Below are positions 1 through 7,967 of a DNA stretch of 37,956 nucleotides, piece by piece. The notes beneath the pieces were generated by a model, which saw only the letters and a program-made list of their open reading frames with translations, had not been told where the DNA came from and did not search any database. Origin of the DNA: Bog-473 sp035534235 (lineage in GTDB: Bacteria; Actinomycetota; Acidimicrobiia; Acidimicrobiales; RAAP-2); the NCBI GenBank assembly GCA_035534235.1, contig DATLSH010000007.1, forward strand, positions 1-37,956. The letters run 5' to 3'. The position numbers and the translations under genes were made by a program. Each line of letters begins with the position of its first letter. The stretch's first letter is position 1.

Positions 1-3000
1 CCGAGAAGGTGCAGCTCGCTCCCACCCCGAGTGTGGCGCCGGCGAGCGAGACCGAGGACGCGCCAGCCGTGGCCGTGATGGTGCCGCCGCCACACGAGCC
101 GGTCAGTCCATTGGGCGTCGACACCACGAGGCCGGCGGGCAGGGTGTCTGTGAAGGCGACCCCGGTGAGTGCCACGGCGTTCGTCCCCGGGTTGGTGATG
201 GAGAAGCCGAGCGAGGTGAAGCCATTGAGGGGCATCGACGCGACCCCGAACGACTTGGTGATGGAGGGGGGGCTCACGCTCCCCACGGAGGTGAAGGTGA
301 GCCCGCTGACCGGGATCCCCGGTTGCGGATCGGAGGTGGTGGTGACCTCGGTTTCGATAGCAGGGTAGTGCGCGGCCGGCGGATTCGTCACCGAGGAGAC
401 CCCGACCGTCACACCAGTCAGGTCACCGATGCCGGAGGGCACGGTCAGCGTCACGTTGTTCGTGGCCGACTGGTTCGGGGTGACCGTCACCGGCACCGAA
501 TTGACAGTGTAATCCGCGGCCACGGTTGGGAGCGTCGTCCCCGGGGGTGCCGTGAGCGTCACGGTGCCGGACCCTCCCGTCAAGGCCCCACGCGAGCTGG
601 TGGTGAAATCGACGCTCCACGACGTGGCGTTCCCACCCACCAAGCTGGCCGGAGTGAAGACGGTGTCGGCCACTGAGGTCTCGACCCCAACCACTCGCAC
701 CCTCTGATTATTGGGATCGGCGATGTAGAGGTTTCCCCTGGGTGCGTCGTAGGTCATTCCGAAGGTGCCGTAAATGATGGTCGGGATGTACGGGTCAGAG
801 CCCAAGCCGCAACTCAGGCCTGCTTGCGTCGGCAATCCACCGTCGCCGAGCGGCTGGAATTCTTGACCGTTGCCGGCGGCATAATTGATCGTCCCCGACG
901 GGCTCACGCTACGGACATCGTTGGCCAGGCATTCTCCGATGTACAGCGTCCCGTCGGGAGCGACGGCCAGGTCGTCGGGCCAGTCAAGCTCGGCGGTGGT
1001 GGCAGGCGCATTGAAGACCACGGAGGACCCCGGGGTACCATCGCCGGCAATGGTGTAGATGTCACCCTTGGTGGTGGACGCCAGCCCGTAAGGGCACGAC
1101 GCCGAGCAGGTGGAGGCCGCCACCAGGCGGACCTCGGCGTTGGCCTGGTCGGCGATGAGCAGGTCCCCGCGCGGATCGGCGGCTACCCGCTCCCCGGTGC
1201 CCAGTTCGGCCGAGGTGGCCGGACCGCCGTCCCCGGTGGCCCCTGTGGTGCCGTTGCCCGCCACGGTATAGATGTCGCCCTTGACGGTGGTGGCCAATCC
1301 CAAGGGGCAGGCCGATGAGCAATTGGCCGGCGCGATCATTCGGACCAGGGCGTCGTTGGCGTCGGCGATGAAAACAGCTCCCGTCGGATCGACCGCCACG
1401 CCTTCGGGACCGTTCAGCTCGGCAGCTATGGCGGCCGCACCGTCACCTGTCGTGCCTGCGGTGCCATCACCGGCGACGGTGTAGATGTCGCCTGCCGTCA
1501 ACGATCCCAATCCGTAAGAGCAGGCGGCCGAGCAATTCGCCACGGCGATCAGGCGGACTTTGTTGTTTTCGCCATCGGTAAACAGCACGTTGCCCGCCGG
1601 GTCAACGGCCACATCGGCCGACTCGGCAGTCACGATGCCGGTTCCTACAGTCAGGCCGAGGGCGGCCGAGGTGGCCGGAATGCCGTCCCCGGAACTTCCT
1701 TGCATCCCGTCGCCGGCGATGGTGTAGATATCGCCCGCCGTGGTGGCCGCCAAACCGAACGGGCAACTCGATGCACAGTCGGCCGCCGCCTTGACGCGGA
1801 TGCGGCTATTGCCCCCGTCGACGATGAACAGATCTCCGGAGTGGTCGACCGCCGTGCCCCCGGGTGTATTGAGCTGGGCCGAGGTGGCCGGTCCGCCATC
1901 GCCGGAGTAGCTCACGAGTTGGTTGCCGGTCACGATGTTGATGTCGAAGGATCTGGAATTACTGATCTTCCGCAATCCCAGCTCTTGGTTATCTTGGTCG
2001 ACGACATACATGTCCCCGGCAACATCGAGGGCCATGGCCTGGACGGCACCAAAGCTGGCGGAAAGTGCCGGACCTCCATCGCCCGCGCTGCCCGGAGTGC
2101 CGTTCCCGGCCATGGTGTAGATGTCGCCCGCCGTCATGGACTGGCCCCACTGTGTCCCCGTGGTGCCCGCCACCTCTCGGATCTTGCCTTCCTCGAACAG
2201 ATAGACGTCGCCGCCGGCATCGCTCATGATCCCGTCGACTCCTAAGATCTCGGCCGCGCTGGCAGGGCCAGTGTCGCCGGAATCACCCGTTCCGTTTCCG
2301 GCCACGGTATAGATGTCACCGCTGGCCATGGTTTGCCCGTACTGGAGCCCCCCGGTGGCCAACACCTCTCGGACCCGGGCGTTGCCCGTATCGGCGATGT
2401 ACAAGTCCCCGTGACTGTCCACGCCCATTGCCACGCCCTCATCAGCCGCGCCGCTCAAGTTCAGTTGGGCCGTCGTAGCCGCACTCCCGTCGCCGCTGAA
2501 TCCTGTCGACCCTGAGCCGGCGGCCGCGGTGACCGTGTGCGAACCGGAGACGCCGATCTCCCGCACTTGGTCGTTCGTCACGTCGGCTACGTACAAGTTG
2601 CCGGCCCCGTCGCCGCTCAGTGCCGTGGGGAAGTTGAACAGCGCCGATAAGGCGGGACCTCCATTGCCCGTGGACCCAGCCGTCCCCAACGTGCTGCCGG
2701 CATAGGTGCTGATGGTGCCGGCAGGAGTGACCTTGCGCACCACGTTGTTGTTGGTGTCGCCAATGAACAGGTTGCCCGAGCCGTCCACGGCGATTCCCTG
2801 CGGGCCGGCGAGCGTGGCCGACGTGGCCGGACCACTGTCGCCCGTGTAACCCCCGGACCCGTCACCGGCGATGGTGAAGATGTACCCGGTCTTCGTGCCC
2901 ACGAGTCCGTACGGGCAACTGGCCGAGCAGTCGGCTGTCGCCACCAACTGGACGATGTCGTTGAATGAGTCCACCAGCAGGAGGTCGCCCTGATTGTCGA

Positions 3001-4420
3001 ATGTGAGTTGGTTAATCGATCCCAGAGCGGCCAAGGGAGCCGGACCCCCGCTGCCCCCATTACCGCTTTGGCCGTCCCCGACGACGGTGTAGATATAGCC
3101 CTGAGTGAAGTCATACCCGTCCAGGGTCCGGGTTGCGCCGGGAACCACCCGGATGACCTCACCAGTGGGGACATTCTGGACAAAGAAGACATCGCCCATT
3201 GAGTCGACGGCCATTCCTTCACCGAATCCGAACCCCAATTCGGCCTGCGTGGCCAGGACGCCCGTCGGTGAGAGTTGGGTGGGATCGCTGTCCCCCGTGT
3301 AACCCTGCTCACCTACCCCGGCCACCAGGGTCTCGACCCCGGTCGACGGGTCGATCTTGCGGATGTCCATGTGCGACGTGTCCTCCACATACAAGGACCC
3401 GTCGGCGAACACCACCGGACCCGGGGACTGGCCGATGCCGGTGGCCAAGCCGGTCCCCTGGCTGCCGGTGAAGGTCGAGATCACCCCCGCCGTATTCACC
3501 TCGCGGACCCGGTTCTCGTTGCTGTCGGCGATGAAGATGTCGCCGGCGCTATTCACCGCCACCTTCCCCGGGGCCCAGAGCGAGGCGGCCGTGGCCTGTT
3601 CACCGTCGCCCTGCTGGGTGGTGCTGCTGTAGTCCTCCGTTCCGTCCCCGGCCACCTGGTAGATGTCGCCGTCGGTGAATCCGGCCAGCCCGTAGATGCA
3701 CGACGAGACGCACGTGGTCGTCGGGACGTACAGGACCTGGTCGTTGGCCGTGTCGGCGATGAAGAGGTCGCCGGCGGCGTCCACCGCGATCCCACCCGCG
3801 TTGATCTGCGCGGCAGGGGCCGGGCCTGTAAGCCCGCTACTCCCGGGTGCATCGGTCCCGGCCACGGTGTAGATGTGACCTGCCGTCATGGCCTGCCCGA
3901 ATTGGGAACCCGTCGCGGCTGGTACCTCGTACACCACGGCACCGTCCCCGCTATTGATCTCCAAGATCGTGCTGGAAAGGAAGAAGACGTCACCGGCGGC
4001 GTCAGTGGCCACGGCGAAGGGATAGCCCACGCCGGCTTGCCCCGCCGGTCCCCCGGTCCCGCTGAAGCTTCCTTCTCCGTTCCCGGTCAGGACGGACATG
4101 GTGTCGCTCGACGTGTTGTAGTCACGCACGACGCCCATGGTGGTGTCGGCGATGTAGACGTCGACCCCATGGACAGCCACCCCCGACGGGCCCTCGGACA
4201 CGGCGGTGGGATTCGAACCCAGTCCCGGGCCGCCGGCTGTGGTGTCGATCTGATTCAGCGTTTCGGTCGGCGGAATGGAGGCGGCGGGAAGGTCCAGCAG
4301 CATCGTCCCGGCGATCAGCGAAACGATGGCACTGGCTCGGGCCGATTGGCGGGACAGTGACCGGAGTGGTCGGCGGTGCCTGGCCATCTCATGGTGACGG
4401 TGCACGCCGACCCGGTTCAT
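1..4420 (-). CDS. Giant secreted NHL-repeat beta-propeller protein, C-terminus beyond window
   Basis: An open frame of 1473 codons starts at ATG 4420 and is still open at the left edge. Residues 1 to about 48 form a basic stretch followed by a hydrophobic segment (ASAIVSLIAGTMLLDLPAAS), a Sec-type signal peptide; ATG 4387 is an alternative start. I count about 18 NHL-type blades with the pattern GxAVDxxGDLxIADxxNxxVRxV, linked by GDIYTVAGxGxxGxxGDGGPA. Six inter-blade loops carry a C-x3-C motif (for example CSASCPYGL). After the propellers come Thr/Val-rich Ig-like segments and, at the edge, a Gly/Thr-rich domain (LTGVAFTDTLPAGLVV, NGLTGSCGGGT) like those repeated in actinobacterial surface proteins. 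NHL propellers bind proteins, glycans or nucleic acids, but nothing here shows the ligand. An extracellular or cell-surface location is inferred. The start at 4420 is favoured by its ATGA overlap with a short upstream ORF. Confidence 0.85.
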   Translation of the reverse strand, partial: MNRVGVHRHHEMARHRRPLRSLSRQSARASAIVSLIAGTMLLDLPAASIPPTETLNQIDTTAGGPGLGSNPTAVSEGPSGVAVHGVDVYIADTTMGVVRDYNTSSDTMSVLTGNGEGSFSGTGGPAGQAGVGYPFAVATDAAGDVFFLSSTILEINSGDGAVVYEVPAATGSQFGQAMTAGHIYTVAGTDAPGSSGLTGPAPAAQINAGGIAVDAAGDLFIADTANDQVLYVPTTTCVSSCIYGLAGFTDGDIYQVAGDGTEDYSSTTQQGDGEQATAASLWAPGKVAVNSAGDIFIADSNENRVREVNTAGVISTFTGSQGTGLATGIGQSPGPVVFADGSLYVEDTSHMDIRKIDPSTGVETLVAGVGEQGYTGDSDPTQLSPTGVLATQAELGFGFGEGMAVDSMGDVFFVQNVPTGEVIRVVPGATRTLDGYDFTQGYIYTVVGDGQSGNGGSGGPAPLAALGSINQLTFDNQGDLLLVDSFNDIVQLVATADCSASCPYGLVGTKTGYIFTIAGDGSGGYTGDSGPATSATLAGPQGIAVDGSGNLFIGDTNNNVVRKVTPAGTISTYAGSTLGTAGSTGNGGPALSALFNFPTALSGDGAGNLYVADVTNDQVREIGVSGSHTVTAAAGSGSTGFSGDGSAATTAQLNLSGAADEGVAMGVDSHGDLYIADTGNARVREVLATGGLQYGQTMASGDIYTVAGNGTGDSGDTGPASAAEILGVDGIMSDAGGDVYLFEEGKIREVAGTTGTQWGQSMTAGDIYTMAGNGTPGSAGDGGPALSASFGAVQAMALDVAGDMYVVDQDNQELGLRKISNSRSFDINIVTGNQLVSYSGDGGPATSAQLNTPGGTAVDHSGDLFIVDGGNSRIRVKAAADCASSCPFGLAATTAGDIYTIAGDGMQGSSGDGIPATSAALGLTVGTGIVTAESADVAVDPAGNVLFTDGENNKVRLIAVANCSAACSYGLGSLTAGDIYTVAGDGTAGTTGDGAAAIAAELNGPEGVAVDPTGAVFIADANDALVRMIAPANCSSACPLGLATTVKGDIYTVAGNGTTGATGDGGPATSAELGTGERVAADPRGDLLIADQANAEVRLVAASTCSASCPYGLASTTKGDIYTIAGDGTPGSSVVFNAPATTAELDWPDDLAVAPDGTLYIGECLANDVRSVSPSGTINYAAGNGQEFQPLGDGGLPTQAGLSCGLGSDPYIPTIIYGTFGMTYDAPRGNLYIADPNNQRVRVVGVETSVADTVFTPASLVGGNATSWSVDFTTSSRGALTGGSGTVTLTAPPGTTLPTVAADYTVNSVPVTVTPNQSATNNVTLTVPSGIGDLTGVTVGVSSVTNPPAAHYPAIETEVTTTSDPQPGIPVSGLTFTSVGSVSPPSITKSFGVASMPLNGFTSLGFSITNPGTNAVALTGVAFTDTLPAGLVVSTPNGLTGSCGGGTITATAGASSVSLAGATLGVGASCTFS

Positions 4421-4479
4421 GTCGAAAAACCCAATATCTGACCGGAGCGCAGGACTGGCGTACTTCCATAGCCGTTCAT
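4417..4479 (-). CDS. 20-codon leader ORF overlapping the NHL protein start
   Basis: ATG 4479 opens a 20-codon frame (MNGYGSTPVLRSGQILGFST) that ends in TGA at 4419-4417. This TGA overlaps the NHL gene ATG (4420-4418) as ATGA, the usual mark of translational coupling. A purine run (GGGGGGA) lies about 5 nt before the leader ATG and can serve as ribosome binding site, whereas the NHL ATG itself has no Shine-Dalgarno sequence. The peptide matches nothing I recognise. It may only deliver ribosomes to the large gene, or act as a regulatory leader. It could also be chance, since short frames are common. Confidence 0.45.
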   Translation of the reverse strand: MNGYGSTPVLRSGQILGFST

Positions 4480-4574
4480 ATTGTCCCCCCGATTCCGCAC
4501 TCTCGAAGTAGTTACTCCTATTGGTGTGTCCAGAAGCAAATCGACTCCGTGATCTCCGACCGCACGCTATCTGA

Positions 4575-4597
4575 AAGGGGACATGACCGCTCCCCTT
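4575..4597 (-). terminator. Hairpin downstream of the SCO6880-like gene
   Basis: Perfect 7-bp arms (AAGGGGA / TCCCCTT) with a 9-nt loop start 8 nt past the stop of the secretion-module gene. No clear U-tract follows, so it may be an RNA-processing or partial termination signal between that operon and the NHL gene. Confidence 0.35.
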
Positions 4598-4604
4598 CAC
4601 CGCG

Positions 4605-5966
4605 CTACTTCAGGCCCCGGGCCAGCGGCAGGGTGCAGGTGTAGGCGAGAGCCTGGTCGCCGTACAGGCGCCGGAGTGTCAACCGGGACTGGCTGGCCGC
4701 GTGCTGGACCGCCTCGCAGGCGGGCACCAATTCCTCGTGGCTGGGAGCCGAGACGGTGATGAATCCCGCGTAGCGGAACGACGCGTGCCCCTCCGCCAGC
4801 TCGGCCTCCCGGCGGGCCAGGACCTCGGACTGGCGGGCGTGCCGGGCCGTCGAGACGAAGCCGCCCCGGCGCCGTAGCTCGGCATCGGCCAGGTCGGCCG
4901 TGCGCGAGGCCTCGACCTTGCGCACCGCGACGTCGGGGCCGAGGGGCTCCATCACCAGAGCCAGGGTGGCTCGAGCCGACCCGAGCAGGAGCGGGGCCAG
5001 GAAGTCGCTGCGCACCTCCATGCGCGGCCATTCGGACACCCAGAACGTGGCGTGGACCATGCCGTCGACCCGCACGCTGCTCCACCCGTCCTCCATGGCC
5101 ATCGGCCACGGGTCGGCGACGGGACCCGGCCGGTACCCCGGGGCGAGGTGCGGCTCGTAGGTACGCAAGAGTTGGTGGGCCAGGTCGTCCGCCGTCAGCA
5201 CCGAGTCCACCAGGACGTCGGCGTCAGCCAGGAGACGGGTGAGCGAGGCCACCTCGCGTTGCAGCGTGGCGCAGCCGGCCTCCACCGACTTGGACAGGCG
5301 AACCTGCACGGCCAGGACGACGTCGTGGGCGCAGGCATTGCCGTCCATGTCGCCCAGGAGGGCGTCGTAAGAGGCCACGCAGGCCGACGCCGCGTCTGGC
5401 ACCACTTCGGCGTCGCGGAAGTCCCGGACACCGTGTCCCTCGTCGGGGAACGAAGCGGCCACCCACTGCACCCGGTGGACGGGAGAGCCCTCGCGGGCCA
5501 GGGAGGCCAGGACGGAGGACCACCCACCCACGCGGCGGTCCTGCTCCTCGGGTCCGAGCAGGGCGAAGCTCTGGCCGCGTAGGGACAACACCGCGGTCAG
5601 GGTGCGCGTCCGCCGATCGTGCACGACTCCCATGTCGCGCCACGCGGTGCGCAGGAGGCGCAGGCCTCCCAGCGCGTCCATCCGGCGCGCGCCGCGGGGA
5701 CCGATCCGCCGCGCTCCCCAGCAGACGACCACCGGGAGCCACTGCTCACCGGTGCGACCGTCGACCGGCCAGGTGGCCAGGGCGACGTAGAGCACCAGGA
5801 TCATCAGGGCCCCGGCCACACCGGCGGCGTTGGGCTGCAGGCGCAGCACCAGGACGCCGAAGACCAGGCCCAAGGCGACGGTGATGATCTGGCCCGACCG
5901 CCAGCCGGCCAGCGCGCCGCCCCGCTCGCGGGGACCGAACCGGTAGCGCGCCCCGGATGTGCTCAT
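4605..5966 (-). CDS. SCO6880/PrgI-family conjugation-type membrane protein
   Basis: 453 residues. A short basic N-terminus (YRFGPRERGG) is followed by two membrane segments at about residues 27-42 and 48-66, the VirB3/PrgI-like hairpin. A long soluble part follows (GPEEQDRRVGGWSSVLASLAREGSPVHRVQW region onward) resembling the N-terminal domain of VirB4 but without Walker motifs. This is the layout of the actinobacterial SCO6880 family, found with TrbL/VirB6-like and DUF6112 proteins in conjugative or integrative element transfer regions. The start overlaps the stop of the upstream TrbL-like gene by 4 nt (ATGA), so the two are translationally coupled. The protein probably sits on the inner face of the secretion pore and docks an ATPase. 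No VirB4 or VirD4 ATPase gene follows; the next gene is the NHL protein. Family assignment is fairly sure, function in this cell is inference. Confidence 0.75.
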   Translation of the reverse strand: MSTSGARYRFGPRERGGALAGWRSGQIITVALGLVFGVLVLRLQPNAAGVAGALMILVLYVALATWPVDGRTGEQWLPVVVCWGARRIGPRGARRMDALGGLRLLRTAWRDMGVVHDRRTRTLTAVLSLRGQSFALLGPEEQDRRVGGWSSVLASLAREGSPVHRVQWVAASFPDEGHGVRDFRDAEVVPDAASACVASYDALLGDMDGNACAHDVVLAVQVRLSKSVEAGCATLQREVASLTRLLADADVLVDSVLTADDLAHQLLRTYEPHLAPGYRPGPVADPWPMAMEDGWSSVRVDGMVHATFWVSEWPRMEVRSDFLAPLLLGSARATLALVMEPLGPDVAVRKVEASRTADLADAELRRRGGFVSTARHARQSEVLARREAELAEGHASFRYAGFITVSAPSHEELVPACEAVQHAASQSRLTLRRLYGDQALAYTCTLPLARGLK

Positions 5967-7465
5967 TCCCCGCTCACCCAGGCCGCCCAGTCCACGCCGC
6001 CCGTGGATTCGGGCGAATCCGCCCGCCAGCGGTCGGGCCGGGGCTCGCTCGGCGGTAGGTACTTGAGCACGGGCCCCATCTCGTCCTGGCCGAAGTAGTA
6101 CCGCATGTGTCCCGGGTCGGCCCGCCCGATGATCTGCACCCCCTCGGGGAGACCGTCGTCGGCCGTCCCGCCCCCTGTCCCCGCCGCAGCCAGGACCGGC
6201 TTGGGGCCGCGGTCCCGGGGCTCCACATCCCCCCTGGCCATGACCGCGTCGTAGGTGGCCGGGGAGGCCGGATTGCCCACCATGCGCCCCTGGGAATCGG
6301 GGAGCAGCCCCCCGTTGTCATTGTCGACCTGCGCCACCAGCGCCGCGTCGGCCGCCTCGGTCGCACCGGCCGCGTCCGGACCACCACCCCCGCCCCCGCC
6401 TCCCCCCACCCCGGCCAGCGCGCCCGGCGTCCCGGGCGGCCCGGTCTCGGCGATCAGGCGGGCGTCCCCGGCGGCCGCCATCCCCTGGGTCAGGGCGAAG
6501 GAGGCCGCGGTGCGCGGCAGGCGCGTCATGGACGCGGTGCCCCGCTGGCGCAGTCCGTCCAGATGCCCGATGGCGCCCGCCTCAATGGCCGGGATCAGAC
6601 GCAGGATGGCGAAGGGGACGAAGGTCGAGAGCACCAGCAACGCGCCACCGGCCAGCACCGGGGCGAAGCCGGACCCGGCATCGCCTGCGCCGGCGGTGCC
6701 GGCGGAGATGGCGCCCGCCGCCAGGCTGAGGGTGGCCACAATGACGAATTTGGACAGGATGAGCGCAGCCAGGGTCTCGACCAGACGGCGGCACCAGTGC
6801 GACACCGAGGGCCAGACCAGGGTGGCCAGGGCCAGGGGCAGGAAGAGCACGGCGACGTAGACGGCGGCGGCCCTGATGAGGAGCTCCAGCCAGAGCACGA
6901 ACGCCGCCACGGCCACCAGCAGCCCGACCATCAACAGGACGAAGGTGGCCACCCCCGGCGCACCCACGGCCGCGATCAGACCCTTCGTGAGACCCTCAAG
7001 GAGCGCGGTCACGGCCGAGCCCGACCCGCCGGCCACGGCGGAGCACATGGCGTCGGTGGCCGACAGGCTCAGAATGACGATCTGGATGGCCGCCGCGCCG
7101 AGCAGCAATGCCAGGGGCAGCTGCACCACGAAGGCCCGGAGTAGTTGCCCGGGGTTCTGCCGGTAGACAGCCTGCAGCGTCGATACGAGGAGCAGCGGCA
7201 GGATCACCACTCCCGCCAGCGCCGCCATGTCCCCGTAGTGGGTCCGGAACCAGCTGGCCCCGATGTCAATGGTGGTGGTGCGCAACAGCACATCGCCGAT
7301 CTGGCCCAGGAGGTACTCGGCCCCGCTGGCCACCCAGTGGCTGAGGCCACTGAGGACGGCGTCGATGCCCGAGGTGGCCAGGGTCCCCCCGAGGCTCCCC
7401 GCCGCCGCCGCGCCCTGGCAGATGGGATTGAGCGCTTCGAATCCGGTGCACCCGGCCGCGAGCAT
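5963..7465 (-). CDS. TrbL/VirB6-like polytopic conjugal transfer protein
   Basis: 500 residues. After an N-terminal segment with cysteines (LAAGCTGFEALNPICQG), several hydrophobic segments fill residues about 75-310 (for example VVILPLLLVSTL, QLPLALLLGAAAIQIVIL, FVLLMVGLLVAVAAFVLWL, VAVLFLPLALATLVW). A hydrophilic tail of about 180 residues rich in Gly, Ala and Pro includes a GGGGGGGG run. This matches the TrbL/VirB6 family, the polytopic channel component of type IV secretion systems, in its actinobacterial SCO6881-like form. The start ATG has a strong AGGAGGAA ribosome site 6 nt upstream. The gene lies 33 nt after the DUF6112-like gene and overlaps the SCO6880-like gene by 4 nt. The cytoplasmic tail may bind partner proteins (inference). 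Confidence 0.78.
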   Translation of the reverse strand: MLAAGCTGFEALNPICQGAAAAGSLGGTLATSGIDAVLSGLSHWVASGAEYLLGQIGDVLLRTTTIDIGASWFRTHYGDMAALAGVVILPLLLVSTLQAVYRQNPGQLLRAFVVQLPLALLLGAAAIQIVILSLSATDAMCSAVAGGSGSAVTALLEGLTKGLIAAVGAPGVATFVLLMVGLLVAVAAFVLWLELLIRAAAVYVAVLFLPLALATLVWPSVSHWCRRLVETLAALILSKFVIVATLSLAAGAISAGTAGAGDAGSGFAPVLAGGALLVLSTFVPFAILRLIPAIEAGAIGHLDGLRQRGTASMTRLPRTAASFALTQGMAAAGDARLIAETGPPGTPGALAGVGGGGGGGGGPDAAGATEAADAALVAQVDNDNGGLLPDSQGRMVGNPASPATYDAVMARGDVEPRDRGPKPVLAAAGTGGGTADDGLPEGVQIIGRADPGHMRYYFGQDEMGPVLKYLPPSEPRPDRWRADSPESTGGVDWAAWVSGE

Positions 7466-7498
7466 GGGCGTTCCTCCTGCCGAGCCGGCGGTCCGGGC

Positions 7499-7792
7499 TC
7501 AGTGCAGGTTGGTGCCGGCGTGGAAGAAGAAGTTGACGATGGGGGGCGCGGCGCCGATGAGCAACGCCGCCAGACCTGACACCAGCACGGCGCGCCGGCC
7601 GACCATCGACTGCTGGTAGTTCTGGGCGTGCACGCCGAGCGCCCAGGCGGCGGCACCGACCAGCAGGCCGGCCAGGGCGGCCACCAGGGCCCAGGCCCCC
7701 AGGCCGTTGGTCAACTCCTGCAAGGTGCCACCCCCGGGGAGGGCGTTCATGCTCGGGCTCAAGGTGACATCGGCCAGGTGCAGCACAACCAT
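7499..7792 (-). CDS. DUF6112/VirB2-like small two-helix membrane protein
   Basis: 97 residues from ATG 7792, chosen because GGAGGG lies 5 nt upstream; a longer frame to 7942 exists but has Arg/Pro-rich, unlikely coding sequence. Two membrane helices are visible, at about residues 31-52 (GAWALVAALAGLLVGAAAWAL) and 66-90 (RAVLVSGLAALLIGAAPPIV), separated by a short polar loop (HAQNYQQSMVG). Size, topology and position directly before a TrbL-like gene match the actinobacterial DUF6112 family, thought to be the VirB2/TrbC-type pilin or pore component. First gene of the three-gene module; its promoter must lie in the 175-bp gap shared with the divergent histidine kinase gene. Confidence 0.7.
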   Translation of the reverse strand: MVVLHLADVTLSPSMNALPGGGTLQELTNGLGAWALVAALAGLLVGAAAWALGVHAQNYQQSMVGRRAVLVSGLAALLIGAAPPIVNFFFHAGTNLH

Positions 7793-7967
7793 CGGTGCCC
7801 TCCATCGGTTCTCGGTGTTTCCCGGCGCCGGTCCCTCCGCCGCCACGATGCTCGGAGGAGAACGGTTCCGTGACGTTTCAATGTTTCTCATCAAAATGGG
7901 CCGGTCCGGGGCCCACCCCCGGCGGCCGATGCCCACGCCCACCGCCCAGCCCTGTCATATTGGGGGA

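Noticed and set aside
3275..4360. A 361-codon plus-strand frame
   Set aside because: It is the shadow of the NHL gene: His/Gly/Arg/Asp-rich, without domains, while the opposite strand encodes regular NHL blades.
1..7792. The NHL protein as a substrate of the neighbouring type IV secretion module
   Set aside because: It has its own Sec-type signal peptide, so there is no need for the module, and no sequence evidence links them.
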